Of a stretch of 64,000 nucleotides of DNA, positions 17,345 to 26,609 are shown piece by piece. The notes under the pieces were generated by a model. It did no database searches. It was not told the origin of the DNA and saw only the letters and a program-made list of their open reading frames with translations. The translations under genes and the position numbers were made by a program. Location: assembly GCA_035528395.1 (NCBI GenBank), contig DATKYR010000302.1, forward strand, positions 1 through 64,000. Direction: 5' to 3'. This stretch comes from NIOZ-UU13 sp035528395. Lineage in GTDB: Bacteria > Planctomycetota > Phycisphaerae > Sedimentisphaerales > Anaerobacaceae. Every line of letters starts with the position of its first letter. Positions within the stretch are counted from its first letter, which is position 1.

Positions 17345-18919
17345 CTATCTGCAGAACATGCTGACCAGCGACCAACCGCCGATAACGGCAAAACCTGCAA
17401 GTGAGAGCCATAGCATTGCGTCCCATAGCAGGCCTGGCCGCAGGTTCTTGTCGCTCCGTCGATAACGAAAGTACAAAGCCGCCGCTCCCAGCATCGGCAG
17501 CATGATCGCCTGAGCGGTTCCGCTGGCCAGGATCATTTTCGTCGGTGCACGCACACCTATATACAACACTAAAGCGACCAGTGGCCATATAGCGCAAATA
17601 ATGCGCGTCCACCTCAATCGTGCCTGCTCGGAGCCATCAGTAATTCCGAACAGGCCCAGCGCATCGGCGACCATTCGGGCGCTTCCCGCTGCGGCGACAA
17701 AGAACGTAGAATACAATACCGCGAAAGCCCCTGAAAGGAATACGCCATCGGCCCAGGGGCCGAAGACCGGCACGTACATCGCAGCCAGAGTACGCACCAT
17801 ATGCTTTCCCGCCGGATTAAGCCCCGTTTTGGCAAGCACGGCGGCCCCGAGCAGGTAGAAGGAGACCGTCGCCAACGTATAGACTACCATCGATGTCCAC
17901 GCGTCGATGTGCAGTACATGCAGCCAGCCGCGAGCACGCTTTATCCATTGCGCCGTGCCTTCTCTTGGACCAGTGAACTTAGCATAGCCCTTTTCCAGAC
18001 ACCAATAGGGGTACATTATAAGTTCCAAAGAGCCGACGCCAATTATGCCAAATGCCGCCAGCGCTGTGGCGATTGGCTTGGTGTCCGTGCCTTCGGCAGC
18101 AGGCGGCAGACGGAAACTCAGTCCGTTCACCAGGTCGCCGCCAGTTACCGCCCATTCTGGTTTTGTCTGCAATACGATCAGCGTTATTATCGTCACGATC
18201 GTGAATGTCACGACTAATAAAGTTGCAACAAATTGGATCAGCCCATATCGGCCGACGAACAGCAGCACAGATGTTGCAATTGCCAGTATCGTGGCCCAGA
18301 GATACGCGTCCGTCGGCTCTCTAAGCTCTGCGGTTTCAGATGTTAATGAGGTGATCTTCTGTTGCAGCTCGGTTATCGCGGCTCTTTCGGCACTTTGCGC
18401 CTGAGCCACCTTTAACTCAACCTTAGCTTTGACCAGCTCATTCTGCAGGTGATTGTACTGTCTGCCGTAGCTCGTTAGCGGCTGACTGATGGCCAGCGTC
18501 TGTCCGACACCGCCTACGATACCACCTTGTTGGGAGACCACCAGCAGGATCATAATCGCCCAGTACCATACTAACCAGTTTACTTTCAGTCGCGGCCCCG
18601 GCACGTTGTCCAGAGCTTTCAAAGGCGTTTGGCTCCACGTGATGGTGTATCGGCCGAACTCTATCTGCGTGGAGACCTTGATTACGCAACCGATGATTAT
18701 GAGCCACAGCAGCCAGAACCCCGCCTCGGCACCGGCTTTGGTGGTGGCAATCAACTCGCCCGACCCGACTATCGAGCCGGCGATTATCATACCGGGACCA
18801 AGCCGAAGAAGCGTCGCGCCCAGCGTTCGCGGCGGTTCCCTAACAAGCGAAGTATCCGCCGGCGGTGACTCCTTGTTGTTGCGGACATTGTCAGTTTTCG
18901 ATTTGCTTTCTGTTGACAT
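17345..18919 (-). CDS. Nramp-superfamily membrane transporter with altered TM1/TM6 motifs
   Basis: A 524-residue multi-spanning protein. The first helix reads GPGMIIAGSIVGSGELIATTKAG, clearly related to the Nramp TM1 region, but the canonical metal-binding DPGN is replaced (GPGM...GS). The TM6 region, normally MPHN, reads IMYPYWCLEKGY. A soluble insert with a coiled-coil heptad pattern (VKAKVELKVAQAQSAERAA, about residues 160-195) lies between helices. Canonical Nramp proteins import Mn/Fe with protons; loss of the ligands argues against a simple Mn/Fe transporter and for another cation or an organic substrate. It lies next to the split dehydratase genes (29-bp gap), so sugar-acid uptake is a possibility. 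Confidence 0.8.
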   Translation of the reverse strand: MSTESKSKTDNVRNNKESPPADTSLVREPPRTLGATLLRLGPGMIIAGSIVGSGELIATTKAGAEAGFWLLWLIIIGCVIKVSTQIEFGRYTITWSQTPLKALDNVPGPRLKVNWLVWYWAIMILLVVSQQGGIVGGVGQTLAISQPLTSYGRQYNHLQNELVKAKVELKVAQAQSAERAAITELQQKITSLTSETAELREPTDAYLWATILAIATSVLLFVGRYGLIQFVATLLVVTFTIVTIITLIVLQTKPEWAVTGGDLVNGLSFRLPPAAEGTDTKPIATALAAFGIIGVGSLELIMYPYWCLEKGYAKFTGPREGTAQWIKRARGWLHVLHIDAWTSMVVYTLATVSFYLLGAAVLAKTGLNPAGKHMVRTLAAMYVPVFGPWADGVFLSGAFAVLYSTFFVAAAGSARMVADALGLFGITDGSEQARLRWTRIICAIWPLVALVLYIGVRAPTKMILASGTAQAIMLPMLGAAALYFRYRRSDKNLRPGLLWDAMLWLSLAGFAVIGGWSLVSMFCR

Positions 18920-18948
18920 TGTTTTTTTGACCTTACCCAGCCGGTATC

Positions 18949-20112
18949 TCAGAACGATGGGCCGATTCTATTGATTGCAAACTCTCTGCAATTATTGACC
19001 TCGGCAGCGGTTTGCCTGCCGTTGCAAACGTCGAGAAGAAACTCGAATATCTTATCAGCCAAGGCATCGACCCGGGTGCCTTTGATGATTTCGCCGGCGT
19101 CGATATCGATGAAGTCGCCCATGCGCTGATACATTTTCGTATTGGACGAAATTTTTATCACCGGCGCAACCGGATTGCCGATGGGTGTTCCTGTGCCTGT
19201 GGTGAACAGTACCAGATTTGCGCCGCCGGCAACCATTCCAGTCACTGACTCGGGGTCGTTGCCGGGCGTGTCCATCACAACAAGTCCTTTACACTTTGGC
19301 CGCCGGGCGTACTCGACGAATTCGTTGATGTTGGAACGGCCGCCCTTGATAATAGACCCCAGCGACTTTTCCTCAATGGAACTGAGCCCGGCCTTGATGT
19401 TGCCCGGCGCCGGATTGCAGCCTCGCAGGTCGCCACCGGCGTCTTTTGCCAGTTGCACATAGTCCTTAATCCGCCTCAGCAGCCTCCGCCTTACGGTGTC
19501 ATCAGGAGTTCTGGATTCCAGGGATGCTTCTGCGCCGATCATCTCCGGGATTTCGGAGAGAATCACTGTTGCGCCAAGCTCCACGAGTCTGTCACTAACA
19601 AGTCCGACAGCAGGATTGGCAGTTATCCCGGAGAACGGATCTGAGCCGCCGCATTCAAGGCCTACCGTCAGATTGCGGATGTCAAAGTCGCTCCGCTGCT
19701 GCTTCGAGACGAAATCTTTCATTTGGCGAAGACTATCGCGAGCAGTATCCATAATCTTCTGTATCTCACCTATCTCCTGAATCGACAGCGTTTTGACCGG
19801 TTTCCCGTTACGATCTGCGGATGATGCAATGTCGTTTACGCTTACGCTCTCGCAACCAAGCCCAACCAGCAGCACACCGCCGACGTTCGGGTTGTTACAG
19901 GTTCCGCTAAGGGTCCTGAGCACTTGCTCAGTATCGGCACCCATGTGCGTGCAGCCGTGTTGATGTGTAATCGGGATAATGTCGGTATCGGTCTTTGCTA
20001 TTCGCTCCACGACAGAATTGGCGCAGGAAACACTGGACATTACGACAATGTGGTTGCGTATGCCAAAAAGGCTGTCGCTTCGCCGATATCCTTTGAGTTT
20101 GATTTCGGACAT
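18949..20112 (-). CDS. UxaA/GarD-family dehydratase, large (C-terminal) subunit
   Basis: A 387-residue protein matching the catalytic part of altronate/galactarate dehydratases and SuyB-type lyases: GYRRSDSLFGIRNH at the start, ITHQHGCTHMG, GLGCES, GLECGGSDPFSGITANPAVG, GLVVMDTPGNDPESVTGMVAGGA and FTTGTGTPIGNP. In many organisms this is fused after a SAF domain; here the SAF domain is a separate upstream gene 20 bp away. The family eliminates water (or sulfite) from sugar acids to give 2-keto-3-deoxy acids, fitting the aldolase nearby. Altronate is the likeliest substrate, but galactarate or sulfolactate cannot be excluded. Confidence 0.88.
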   Translation of the reverse strand: MSEIKLKGYRRSDSLFGIRNHIVVMSSVSCANSVVERIAKTDTDIIPITHQHGCTHMGADTEQVLRTLSGTCNNPNVGGVLLVGLGCESVSVNDIASSADRNGKPVKTLSIQEIGEIQKIMDTARDSLRQMKDFVSKQQRSDFDIRNLTVGLECGGSDPFSGITANPAVGLVSDRLVELGATVILSEIPEMIGAEASLESRTPDDTVRRRLLRRIKDYVQLAKDAGGDLRGCNPAPGNIKAGLSSIEEKSLGSIIKGGRSNINEFVEYARRPKCKGLVVMDTPGNDPESVTGMVAGGANLVLFTTGTGTPIGNPVAPVIKISSNTKMYQRMGDFIDIDAGEIIKGTRVDALADKIFEFLLDVCNGRQTAAEVNNCREFAINRIGPSF

Positions 20113-20132
20113 ACGGTTGTCACTCCACAGAA

Positions 20133-20420
20133 CTATACTGAGCTGACCAGATTATGGACATGCACACAATGGCCTTTCTTGATATCCGTCTTGGCCAGGC
20201 CAATCACGTATCCATACTTGTATACCGGCTCTGCCTTGCGGATGTCGGAAAGGGCCAGCTTGAAACCGGCACTGATATCTTCAGGCACGGTGATTGTAGT
20301 CCGGCTTTCACCGGAGCTGGAAACATAATTTCCCGCTGGCAAATCAACCAGCGCAGTCGCTACGTTATCTTTGCCGCTTAGAATAATGGCGTAGTCTGCA
20401 AGATTCCGATGTTGGCTCAT
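20133..20420 (-). CDS. UxaA/SuyA-type SAF-domain small subunit
   Basis: A 95-residue SAF domain (YAIILSGKDNVATALVDLPAG ... GFKLALSDIRKAEPVYKYG ... IKKGHCVHVHNL) corresponding to the N-terminal domain of UxaA. GGAG six bases before the ATG sets the start, and the large-subunit gene has a similar TGGAGTGACAA leader, as if duplicated. It should pair with the 387-residue subunit to form a two-subunit dehydratase. Confidence 0.9.
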   Translation of the reverse strand: MSQHRNLADYAIILSGKDNVATALVDLPAGNYVSSSGESRTTITVPEDISAGFKLALSDIRKAEPVYKYGYVIGLAKTDIKKGHCVHVHNLVSSV

Positions 20421-20780
20421 TTGTCACTCCATACTTCACGGCTCATCAGGGGACCTCTCTTCGGGCTGCGAATCGATTCCCCCGGACTTTTGGAATTTGA
20501 ACCTCATTTCTTCACATATCCTTTGAACCTGTCACACAATAGGCGTCCATTCCAAACACTCATCATCCTCTCAAGTGACAAGTATCCTGGAGTCATACTT
20601 TTCAGATATTCGTTTGCACTCATTGCGGCTGAGGGCTGGTGGGACCGGTCCAAGAGATTTAGGATAGGGAGAGATATGACTGAATAGCCTCATAGCAGTC
20701 CTTCAGTAACAAGTAAAACAAACTTTTTCGGGGGGACACATGGCTCGCAATCCACGTACGAGTTTTTGTACTATACGGGA
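20421..20780. other. Intergenic, nothing recognised
   Basis: A 360-bp gap between the split dehydratase and the glycoside hydrolase. A GCTGGTGGGACCGGTCC segment near 20634 may be a degraded relative of the GTGCGCGC repeat family. No gene or terminator stands out. Confidence 0.5.
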
Positions 20781-23243
20781 TTATGGGTTGGGCTCATTTT
20801 TTTTAAGGGTCAACCATATCTCCGCCACCTGGGCGCCTCTTTCGCCTTCTGCACAGGTCCACGTCAGTTTTAATTTACCGTCCCTGGTCGCTTCCTCGGG
20901 AACAGGGAATTCATTAATAGGGGTCTTTCCGGTCTTTCTCATTTCGTGGATTTGAAATTTATCATCCGCTGTCAACTGAATGTTCGCCTGGAACCGTCCG
21001 GTGTATGCCACTTTCAAAATATAACTTGAGTGGGGATCCAAGTTTTCATAGACGACATTTAAGGGTGTTTCATACAGGGTGGTTATTTGATTCATCCATG
21101 CCAACGGTATGGCACTTCCGTCGAAGCCTTTCGCTTGTACCGTATGAACCCATTCCCGGCCTCGTAGCCCCGCACCGAAACTTACTCGAGGTGATTGCAA
21201 GCTGCCTGGGTCTTCTTCCCACGCCGGATATTCAGCAAGCCGTGGAGTGTTTATAGATTGTCCCAAATTATCGTAAAAACCGCCCGGTCCCGGATTGTCC
21301 CAATTAAGCAGTTCATCTATGGACGCTAATCGTGCTTTTTCATCCGTAATCTTCCGGATCTTTTCGAATTGTGATAAAAGCCAAATGGCATTATTTAACG
21401 GGGCATCAATGTAATCCATAAAATCACCCCGGCCCGGCTTTGCTCGATGTTTTTTCACTGAGGTTTGCGAACCAATTGCTTCAAATAAATAATCGGCAAT
21501 TTCCCAACAGCGTTTTTTATAATCTTGAGCAACCGGTTTCTCCCACTTTTGGTTCAAAATGGATTCAGCCCGTTCTAATTTCTCCTGAATAGTAATGATA
21601 GTTGCATTTCGTAAAACTTCTCTGGCTTCTGTTTCCAGCGCTGTTTCATGAATCAGCCGCTCTCGAATATATGCGTCATAGTAAGCACGCAACAGACCCA
21701 TCTGGAACCGGTAATTTTTTACAACCGCAGGCGGGGCCTGTTTCTCCATATTTTCCCATTGCTTCAGTGTTACCTCAACAGGCTTGTTGGCTATCAGAGG
21801 ACCCTGCCAATTTCTTTCCAGCGCTAATATTCCCTGGGCAATATCTTCCGAAAAATCGGGGTGAATAAATAACCGGCTATATTCCCTCAAGGTTTCGATA
21901 ACCGGAGTATCCGGGTTCCAGTCCTGGTCGCTCCAGATAAATTTATTCACATCATCATTAATCCCTTCAGAATAGCTTATACTTCCCTCGGCGAACTCAT
22001 CCAGAACATTATGAATCACTTTTTCCGCGGCCGGACGCGGATTGTAACATTCCCGTCCCAGCGTCATGGCAAAAGCCAAATCCCAGTCTTTTACAGGATA
22101 CTGACAGCTGATACTGTGAGTGATATCCGGATAACGACGGATGGGAATCTCGGGATTTACAATTTTTCTAATTTCAGGTAAAGGTGTTTTAACCCAGGGC
22201 CCAAATACAACACCACCGAACCACGGATACCTCAAATTGACATTGCTGTAAAAAGCATCCAGCCATTCTTTAGTTGGACGAAACGCCTGAGGAGACACCC
22301 AGATTTTCGCCTTGGGATGATATTTGTTAAGGACTTTAGCTACTTTTTTCAGCCATTCGAACAGGATATCGGGATGTAAGTCACCGGGATCGCCGCCGGG
22401 AACAAAAACAACGTCAATGCGTTTCAATTTTTTAAAAATATCCTCTCGCTCCTCTAACTCTTTTCTAACGGAATCCGGGTGCGTATAATCTTCTCCAACA
22501 TTAGGATACCATATCCAGACATCCATTCCATAGGAATCGATGATTTCCGCCTGTTTAACCATCATTTCTATTGGGGGAAGTTTCATGTGCGGGCTCGTCA
22601 GTGTATCGTCGCTTCTTGGCGGTATAATCTCGATGCTATTAGTGCCGAAAATGCCCAATTCCCGAATGTACTGATCAAACTGTGCCGGGTCCCAGGCATC
22701 ATAAGCGTTTGTCTTGGGCCGGTATCCAAGCTGGTGCCCGCGAATAGCGTATCGAGGGGAAGTGGTAATGTGCAAATTTTTCGGGGCCAAAATCGAACCG
22801 GATTTCATATATAAGCTGCGGAGCAACTTTCCTACACCATAAAAAACACCACGTGGACCATTGCCTACCACTAATATCGCATTTTCCTTAATTAAAAGTC
22901 GAAATCCTTCTTTGTTAAGAGTTTGGCCGTTTTCAAAAATATCTGAATATAGACCTGCGAAATCCTTCATTTGCTCTTCTTGTCCAACAGCGATGACTGA
23001 CTGCTGATTCTTTGGCCACTTTGTTACAGTATTCAATTGAATACCTGTTCTTTTTTGTATCTCCTCCCGCAGTACCGTTATCGCTTTCTGCTCTAATTTA
23101 TCCAAATTTCGCGGCGTAACAATGACGCTGTTGGTGAAGTCGAGATTTGTATTTGACGCCGGCAGATTTAAAGGAGATATGAGAATTAACAATGATAGTC
23201 CAAGGATATGAGAATTTCTGAACAGCATAAAAGACCTCTTCAT
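20781..23243 (-). CDS. Exported glycoside hydrolase with GH20/GH67-type N-terminal domain
   Basis: An 820-residue protein. The signal peptide is GLSLLILISPLNLPAS; the ATG at 23243 is used, though a second ATG five codons later follows an AAGAGG and may be the true start. Residues about 35-140 form the small alpha/beta domain found before GH20 hexosaminidase and GH67 alpha-glucuronidase barrels (ITVLREEIQKRTGIQL, GNGPRGVFYGVGKLLR). The barrel follows (PRYAIRGHQLGYRPKTN, FGTNSIEIIPP, VWIWYPNVGEDY, IDVVFVPGGDPGD). A late motif GSISYSEGINDDVNKF contains acidic candidates. A C-terminal helical and beta region follows. Alpha-glucuronidase-like or hexosaminidase-like activity is plausible, and uronate release would feed the neighbouring dehydratase and aldolase. 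Confidence 0.78.
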   Translation of the reverse strand: MKRSFMLFRNSHILGLSLLILISPLNLPASNTNLDFTNSVIVTPRNLDKLEQKAITVLREEIQKRTGIQLNTVTKWPKNQQSVIAVGQEEQMKDFAGLYSDIFENGQTLNKEGFRLLIKENAILVVGNGPRGVFYGVGKLLRSLYMKSGSILAPKNLHITTSPRYAIRGHQLGYRPKTNAYDAWDPAQFDQYIRELGIFGTNSIEIIPPRSDDTLTSPHMKLPPIEMMVKQAEIIDSYGMDVWIWYPNVGEDYTHPDSVRKELEEREDIFKKLKRIDVVFVPGGDPGDLHPDILFEWLKKVAKVLNKYHPKAKIWVSPQAFRPTKEWLDAFYSNVNLRYPWFGGVVFGPWVKTPLPEIRKIVNPEIPIRRYPDITHSISCQYPVKDWDLAFAMTLGRECYNPRPAAEKVIHNVLDEFAEGSISYSEGINDDVNKFIWSDQDWNPDTPVIETLREYSRLFIHPDFSEDIAQGILALERNWQGPLIANKPVEVTLKQWENMEKQAPPAVVKNYRFQMGLLRAYYDAYIRERLIHETALETEAREVLRNATIITIQEKLERAESILNQKWEKPVAQDYKKRCWEIADYLFEAIGSQTSVKKHRAKPGRGDFMDYIDAPLNNAIWLLSQFEKIRKITDEKARLASIDELLNWDNPGPGGFYDNLGQSINTPRLAEYPAWEEDPGSLQSPRVSFGAGLRGREWVHTVQAKGFDGSAIPLAWMNQITTLYETPLNVVYENLDPHSSYILKVAYTGRFQANIQLTADDKFQIHEMRKTGKTPINEFPVPEEATRDGKLKLTWTCAEGERGAQVAEIWLTLKKNEPNP

Positions 23244-23328
23244 TCTTCTTACATAATTTTGACTTTAACGGTCGTCAACCTCAGTACCCGTTCTTATTCA
23301 TTACAAGGCTTCGTTAACAGATATGTTA

Positions 23329-24147
23329 TTAAATTTTGATATCTTTTTCTTCTTTTATTGTACTATCTTCCTCCCCCAAAGCACGACGAATCGCCGTGAT
23401 ATCCCCCTTTAATCTCTGCTGAAATAAAATCATATCCGAGCTGTGCACTATAATATTCGCGCCCGCCTTGGCCCATTTAATTTGTAATTCCGGCCCTTCA
23501 GAGAAATGAATACCTGCACCTAAGCCTTTTTCCCTAACTTTAGAAATGATTTTTCTCACGGCTTCCTCGAATCGGGGATTATCATATTGTTCAGGCAATC
23601 CAAGACTTATAGAGAGGTCGTGCGGGCCTATAATCACTCCATCGAGACCGGGTTCGGCCAATATGCTGTCTAACCTTTCCATGGCCGGGACACTCTCCAC
23701 GTTGATTATTAAAAAGTTGTCTTTATTCCAATTTCTCAGATAATTTTTAAGCTCCGGTCCAAGAGAATCTTGATTTTGTAACGCCTCTTTTAATCGCTCC
23801 CCTTTCAACGGACGCAGTTTTATAGCGCCGACCAGCTCTCTTACCTGTTCCGGAGATTCAATATAAGGAGCAAGGATTCCCGATGCGCCTCCATCAAGAA
23901 CTTTATAGACCTCATTAGGATCAGGCGAAGGAATACGGACGAGCGGGGGTAATTCAAACGCCTTGTAAACCTGACACATCTCAGCAAGAGTGGTTCTATC
24001 AATAGGAATGTGCTCGGTATCAATAAAAACAAAATCCACACCTGCTCTCTTTACCACCGAAGGCCATAGAGGAGAAGGGGAAAGAATCGCGGTCCCATAA
24101 AGGCGTTGACCTTTTTTAAGACGGTTTAAGAATTCTGTACCATCCAT
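23329..24147 (-). CDS. HpcH/HpaI-family class II aldolase
   Basis: A 272-residue protein with the conserved barrel: FLNRLKKGQRLYGTAI, GVDFVFIDTEHIPID, PLVRIPSPDP, LDGGASGILAPYI, INVESVPAM (metal-binding Glu), LDGVIIGPHDLSISLG and GAGIHFSEGPE. Relatives cleave 4-hydroxy-2-oxo or 2-keto-3-deoxy sugar acids to pyruvate plus an aldehyde. Lying upstream of, and co-directional with, the GH, dehydratase and isomerase genes, it fits the last step of a 2-keto-3-deoxy-acid pathway. The exact substrate is inferred only from context. Confidence 0.9.
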   Translation of the reverse strand: MDGTEFLNRLKKGQRLYGTAILSPSPLWPSVVKRAGVDFVFIDTEHIPIDRTTLAEMCQVYKAFELPPLVRIPSPDPNEVYKVLDGGASGILAPYIESPEQVRELVGAIKLRPLKGERLKEALQNQDSLGPELKNYLRNWNKDNFLIINVESVPAMERLDSILAEPGLDGVIIGPHDLSISLGLPEQYDNPRFEEAVRKIISKVREKGLGAGIHFSEGPELQIKWAKAGANIIVHSSDMILFQQRLKGDITAIRRALGEEDSTIKEEKDIKI

Positions 24148-24688
24148 AGGTTTATCCTAATTTAACATATCAAGAGGATATTATATTAAAGGTGATTTTA
24201 TCATATTGATCTCGGGGGATAAAGATATCATTCTCGAAACGTTGTATGTACATTTTGAAATATGTTGTCCCTGCTAAACAGCACAATTTTCCAAAAAGAT
24301 TACTCATTCCGTCTCGATGTGTTCTGCGTATCCTAATCTGTTACTGCAAACGACAATTTTCGTGCGCGCGCCGGTTCGAATATGCCGGCAGGACGGGTCC
24401 CAAAGATTCCGACAAACAACCATACGTATTACAGCCAGTGGGACATAGAATTTGTCTTTCGGGAAGCAGCGAATTTAGATACAATGGCTGCCGTCCATTT
24501 TACTTTAGATTTTTGCAAATTGAGCAAAGCTGCGGTACCTTTTGCTTTACTGAAGATAGAGAGATTAAATATGAAATATTCTTGCAACAACCGGCACAAA
24601 AAACTGTGGGCAGGTCAAGATTGCCTTAAGTATTTCAAGAAAAAGAAGGCACAAAATTGTAATCGTAATGAAAAAGGACGTTAATCAC
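24148..24688. other. Divergent intergenic region with repeat
   Basis: A 540-bp gap between the aldolase (minus) and the DUF1846 gene (plus). It carries the second GTGCGCGC repeat (24358-24413). Overlapping short ORFs at 24246-24684 lack family features and run through the repeat. Confidence 0.55.
24358..24413 (+). repeat. GTGCGCGC dispersed repeat, copy 2
   Basis: TTTCGTGCGCGCGCCGG followed by TTCGAATATGCCGGCAGGACGGGTCC parallels copy 1 at 13001-13067 with scattered substitutions. Confidence 0.7.
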
Positions 24689-26206
24689 ATGGCAGTAAAA
24701 ACAGGTTTTGACAACGAAAAGTATTTACAGGAACAAACGGCAGCTATCCTTGAGCGTGTCAATAAGTTCAACAACAAGCTGTATCTGGAATTCGGCGGGA
24801 AACTTCTGTTTGATTATCATGCGGCAAGGGTGCTTCCGGGCTTTGACCCGAACATTAAAATGCGCTTGTTGCAGAAAATACGCGATAAGATAGATGTTAT
24901 TCTATGTATTTACGCCGGGGACATTGAGAGAAAGAAAGTGCGGGCCGACTTCGGTATTACCTATGATTCAGACGCGCTGAAAACAATCGATGACTTCAAG
25001 GAATGGGGCCTCGACGTTACGGCCGTGGTCATTACACGGTATGCAAACCAAGCCTCAGCCAAGGCGTTCAAGAACAAGCTTGAACGGAGGGGAGTAAGCG
25101 TTTATACACACAAATTTACCAAGGGTTATCCTACGGATGCTGACACCATCGTAAGCGACGAAGGTTACGGTGAAAACGAACCAATAAAAACCAAACATCC
25201 AATCGTAGTTGTGACCGGGCCCGGACCGGGAAGCGGCAAACTCGCCACCTGCCTTTGCCATTTGTACCACGAATACAAAAACGGGAACGCGGCCGGATAT
25301 GCCAAGTTCGAAACATTTCCCATCTGGAATTTGCCATTGAAACATAAGGTAAACGTCGCCTACGAGGCGGCAACGGTCGATCTCAAGGATGTAAACTGCA
25401 TCGACTATTACCATTTGGAAGCATATAGTGAAAAAACGGTCAACTATAATCGCGATATCGAAGCTTTTCCGCTGCTGAAAAGAATCATAGAAAAAATCAC
25501 AGGCAAGGAATCCTTTTACAAATCTCCGACAGATATGGGGGTCAACCGTGCCGGTTTCGGAATCGTGGATGACGAGGCGGTTCAGGAAGCCGCGCACCAG
25601 GAGATCATAAGGCGGTATTTCAGGTGTGCCTGTGAATACGCGATGGGGTTCGTGGAAAGAGAAATACTGGAGAGGTCGGAACTTATCATGAAAAACACCG
25701 GTGCCAGGGTGGAAGACAGAACCGTGGTATTACCGGCACGACAAGCTGCCCTAAAAGCACAGGAAAGCGGCAAGGGCAATGAGGGCATTTTTTGCGGGGC
25801 CGCCATCGAGCTCCGTGACGGAGCCATTATTACGGGTGAGAATTCTCCGTTCATGCACGCGGCGTCGAGCCTTGTTATCAATGCCACGAAGCACCTTGCC
25901 GGTTTGCCGAAAAAGTTGCATCTTTTACCGCAGAATATTACAGATTCCATACGATTCCTGAAAAAGGAAGTCCTGAACGGAAAAATGATAAGTCTCGACC
26001 TTGAAGAAACATTAATCACCCTGAGCATCAGTGCCATATCGAACCCTGCGGCCCAGATGGCCGTCGAGCATTTGAAGGAGCTCCGGGGGTGCGAAGTCCA
26101 TATTACTCATATTCCCACAACCGGGGATGAGGCCGGGTTAAGAAAGCTGGGTGTAAATCTTACGTCAGATCCTGATTTTTCTTCGAAAAGTCTTTTCATT
26201 AACTGA
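24689..26206 (+). CDS. DUF1846 (UPF0371) family protein
   Basis: A 505-residue protein. The ATG at 24689 (MAVKTGFDNEKYLQEQ) matches the family's usual N-terminus and has AAGGA ten bases upstream; an ATG at 24668 in the same frame would add seven residues. Recognisable motifs are KLYLEFGGKLLFDYHAARV, VVVTGPGPGSGKLATCL (a P-loop-like glycine-rich segment, about residues 178-194) and YKSPTDMGVNRAGFGI. Full family length. Structures are known for streptococcal homologues, but the biochemical role is unsettled. The gene is isolated and transcribed opposite to its neighbours. Confidence 0.92.
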   Translation: MAVKTGFDNEKYLQEQTAAILERVNKFNNKLYLEFGGKLLFDYHAARVLPGFDPNIKMRLLQKIRDKIDVILCIYAGDIERKKVRADFGITYDSDALKTIDDFKEWGLDVTAVVITRYANQASAKAFKNKLERRGVSVYTHKFTKGYPTDADTIVSDEGYGENEPIKTKHPIVVVTGPGPGSGKLATCLCHLYHEYKNGNAAGYAKFETFPIWNLPLKHKVNVAYEAATVDLKDVNCIDYYHLEAYSEKTVNYNRDIEAFPLLKRIIEKITGKESFYKSPTDMGVNRAGFGIVDDEAVQEAAHQEIIRRYFRCACEYAMGFVEREILERSELIMKNTGARVEDRTVVLPARQAALKAQESGKGNEGIFCGAAIELRDGAIITGENSPFMHAASSLVINATKHLAGLPKKLHLLPQNITDSIRFLKKEVLNGKMISLDLEETLITLSISAISNPAAQMAVEHLKELRGCEVHITHIPTTGDEAGLRKLGVNLTSDPDFSSKSLFIN

Positions 26207-26609
26207 ATGCGGCCACGGCGATGTTTTCGTTGTAGGAAAGTCTGCGTGCCATCTTGCCGGCCAAAGCTGCGTGGTTAATAGGAAATTGATTTCTGGAATA
26301 ATAGTGTGATGCATTGAACACACTGCTTTACATAAGGTATTTTTTGGCCCTGTCACTGTTATCTCGATAATATTATCTGACGATTCCTAAATAGTTCGTG
26401 TTGCGGAAAGCGGCAAAATCACCGTATACTCCGGCAAAAGACATTGCCCCCACAAGCCCTTGTCCCCGATGTGATTACAGGTCTCAGGACACCAGGGCTT
26501 AAACCTGCAACCTGTTAACAGATAGTGAGCAGGTCAGCTTTTCCAAGTGATATGAGATCGGAATAAAAACATAACCAAGCCAATGCCGCCGGAAACTGAC
26601 AATTTACCA
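26207..26609. other. Intergenic, nothing recognised
   Basis: About 400 bp between convergent genes. A GTTGCGGAAAGCGGCAAAATC segment near 26400 echoes the GTTGCGGAAAACGAAAATC start of the 121-bp repeat, perhaps a truncated copy. No clear terminator hairpin was seen. Confidence 0.45.

Noticed and set aside
24246..24684. Overlapping plus-strand frames upstream of the DUF1846 gene
   Set aside because: They run through the GTGCGCGC repeat and lack domain features or start signals.
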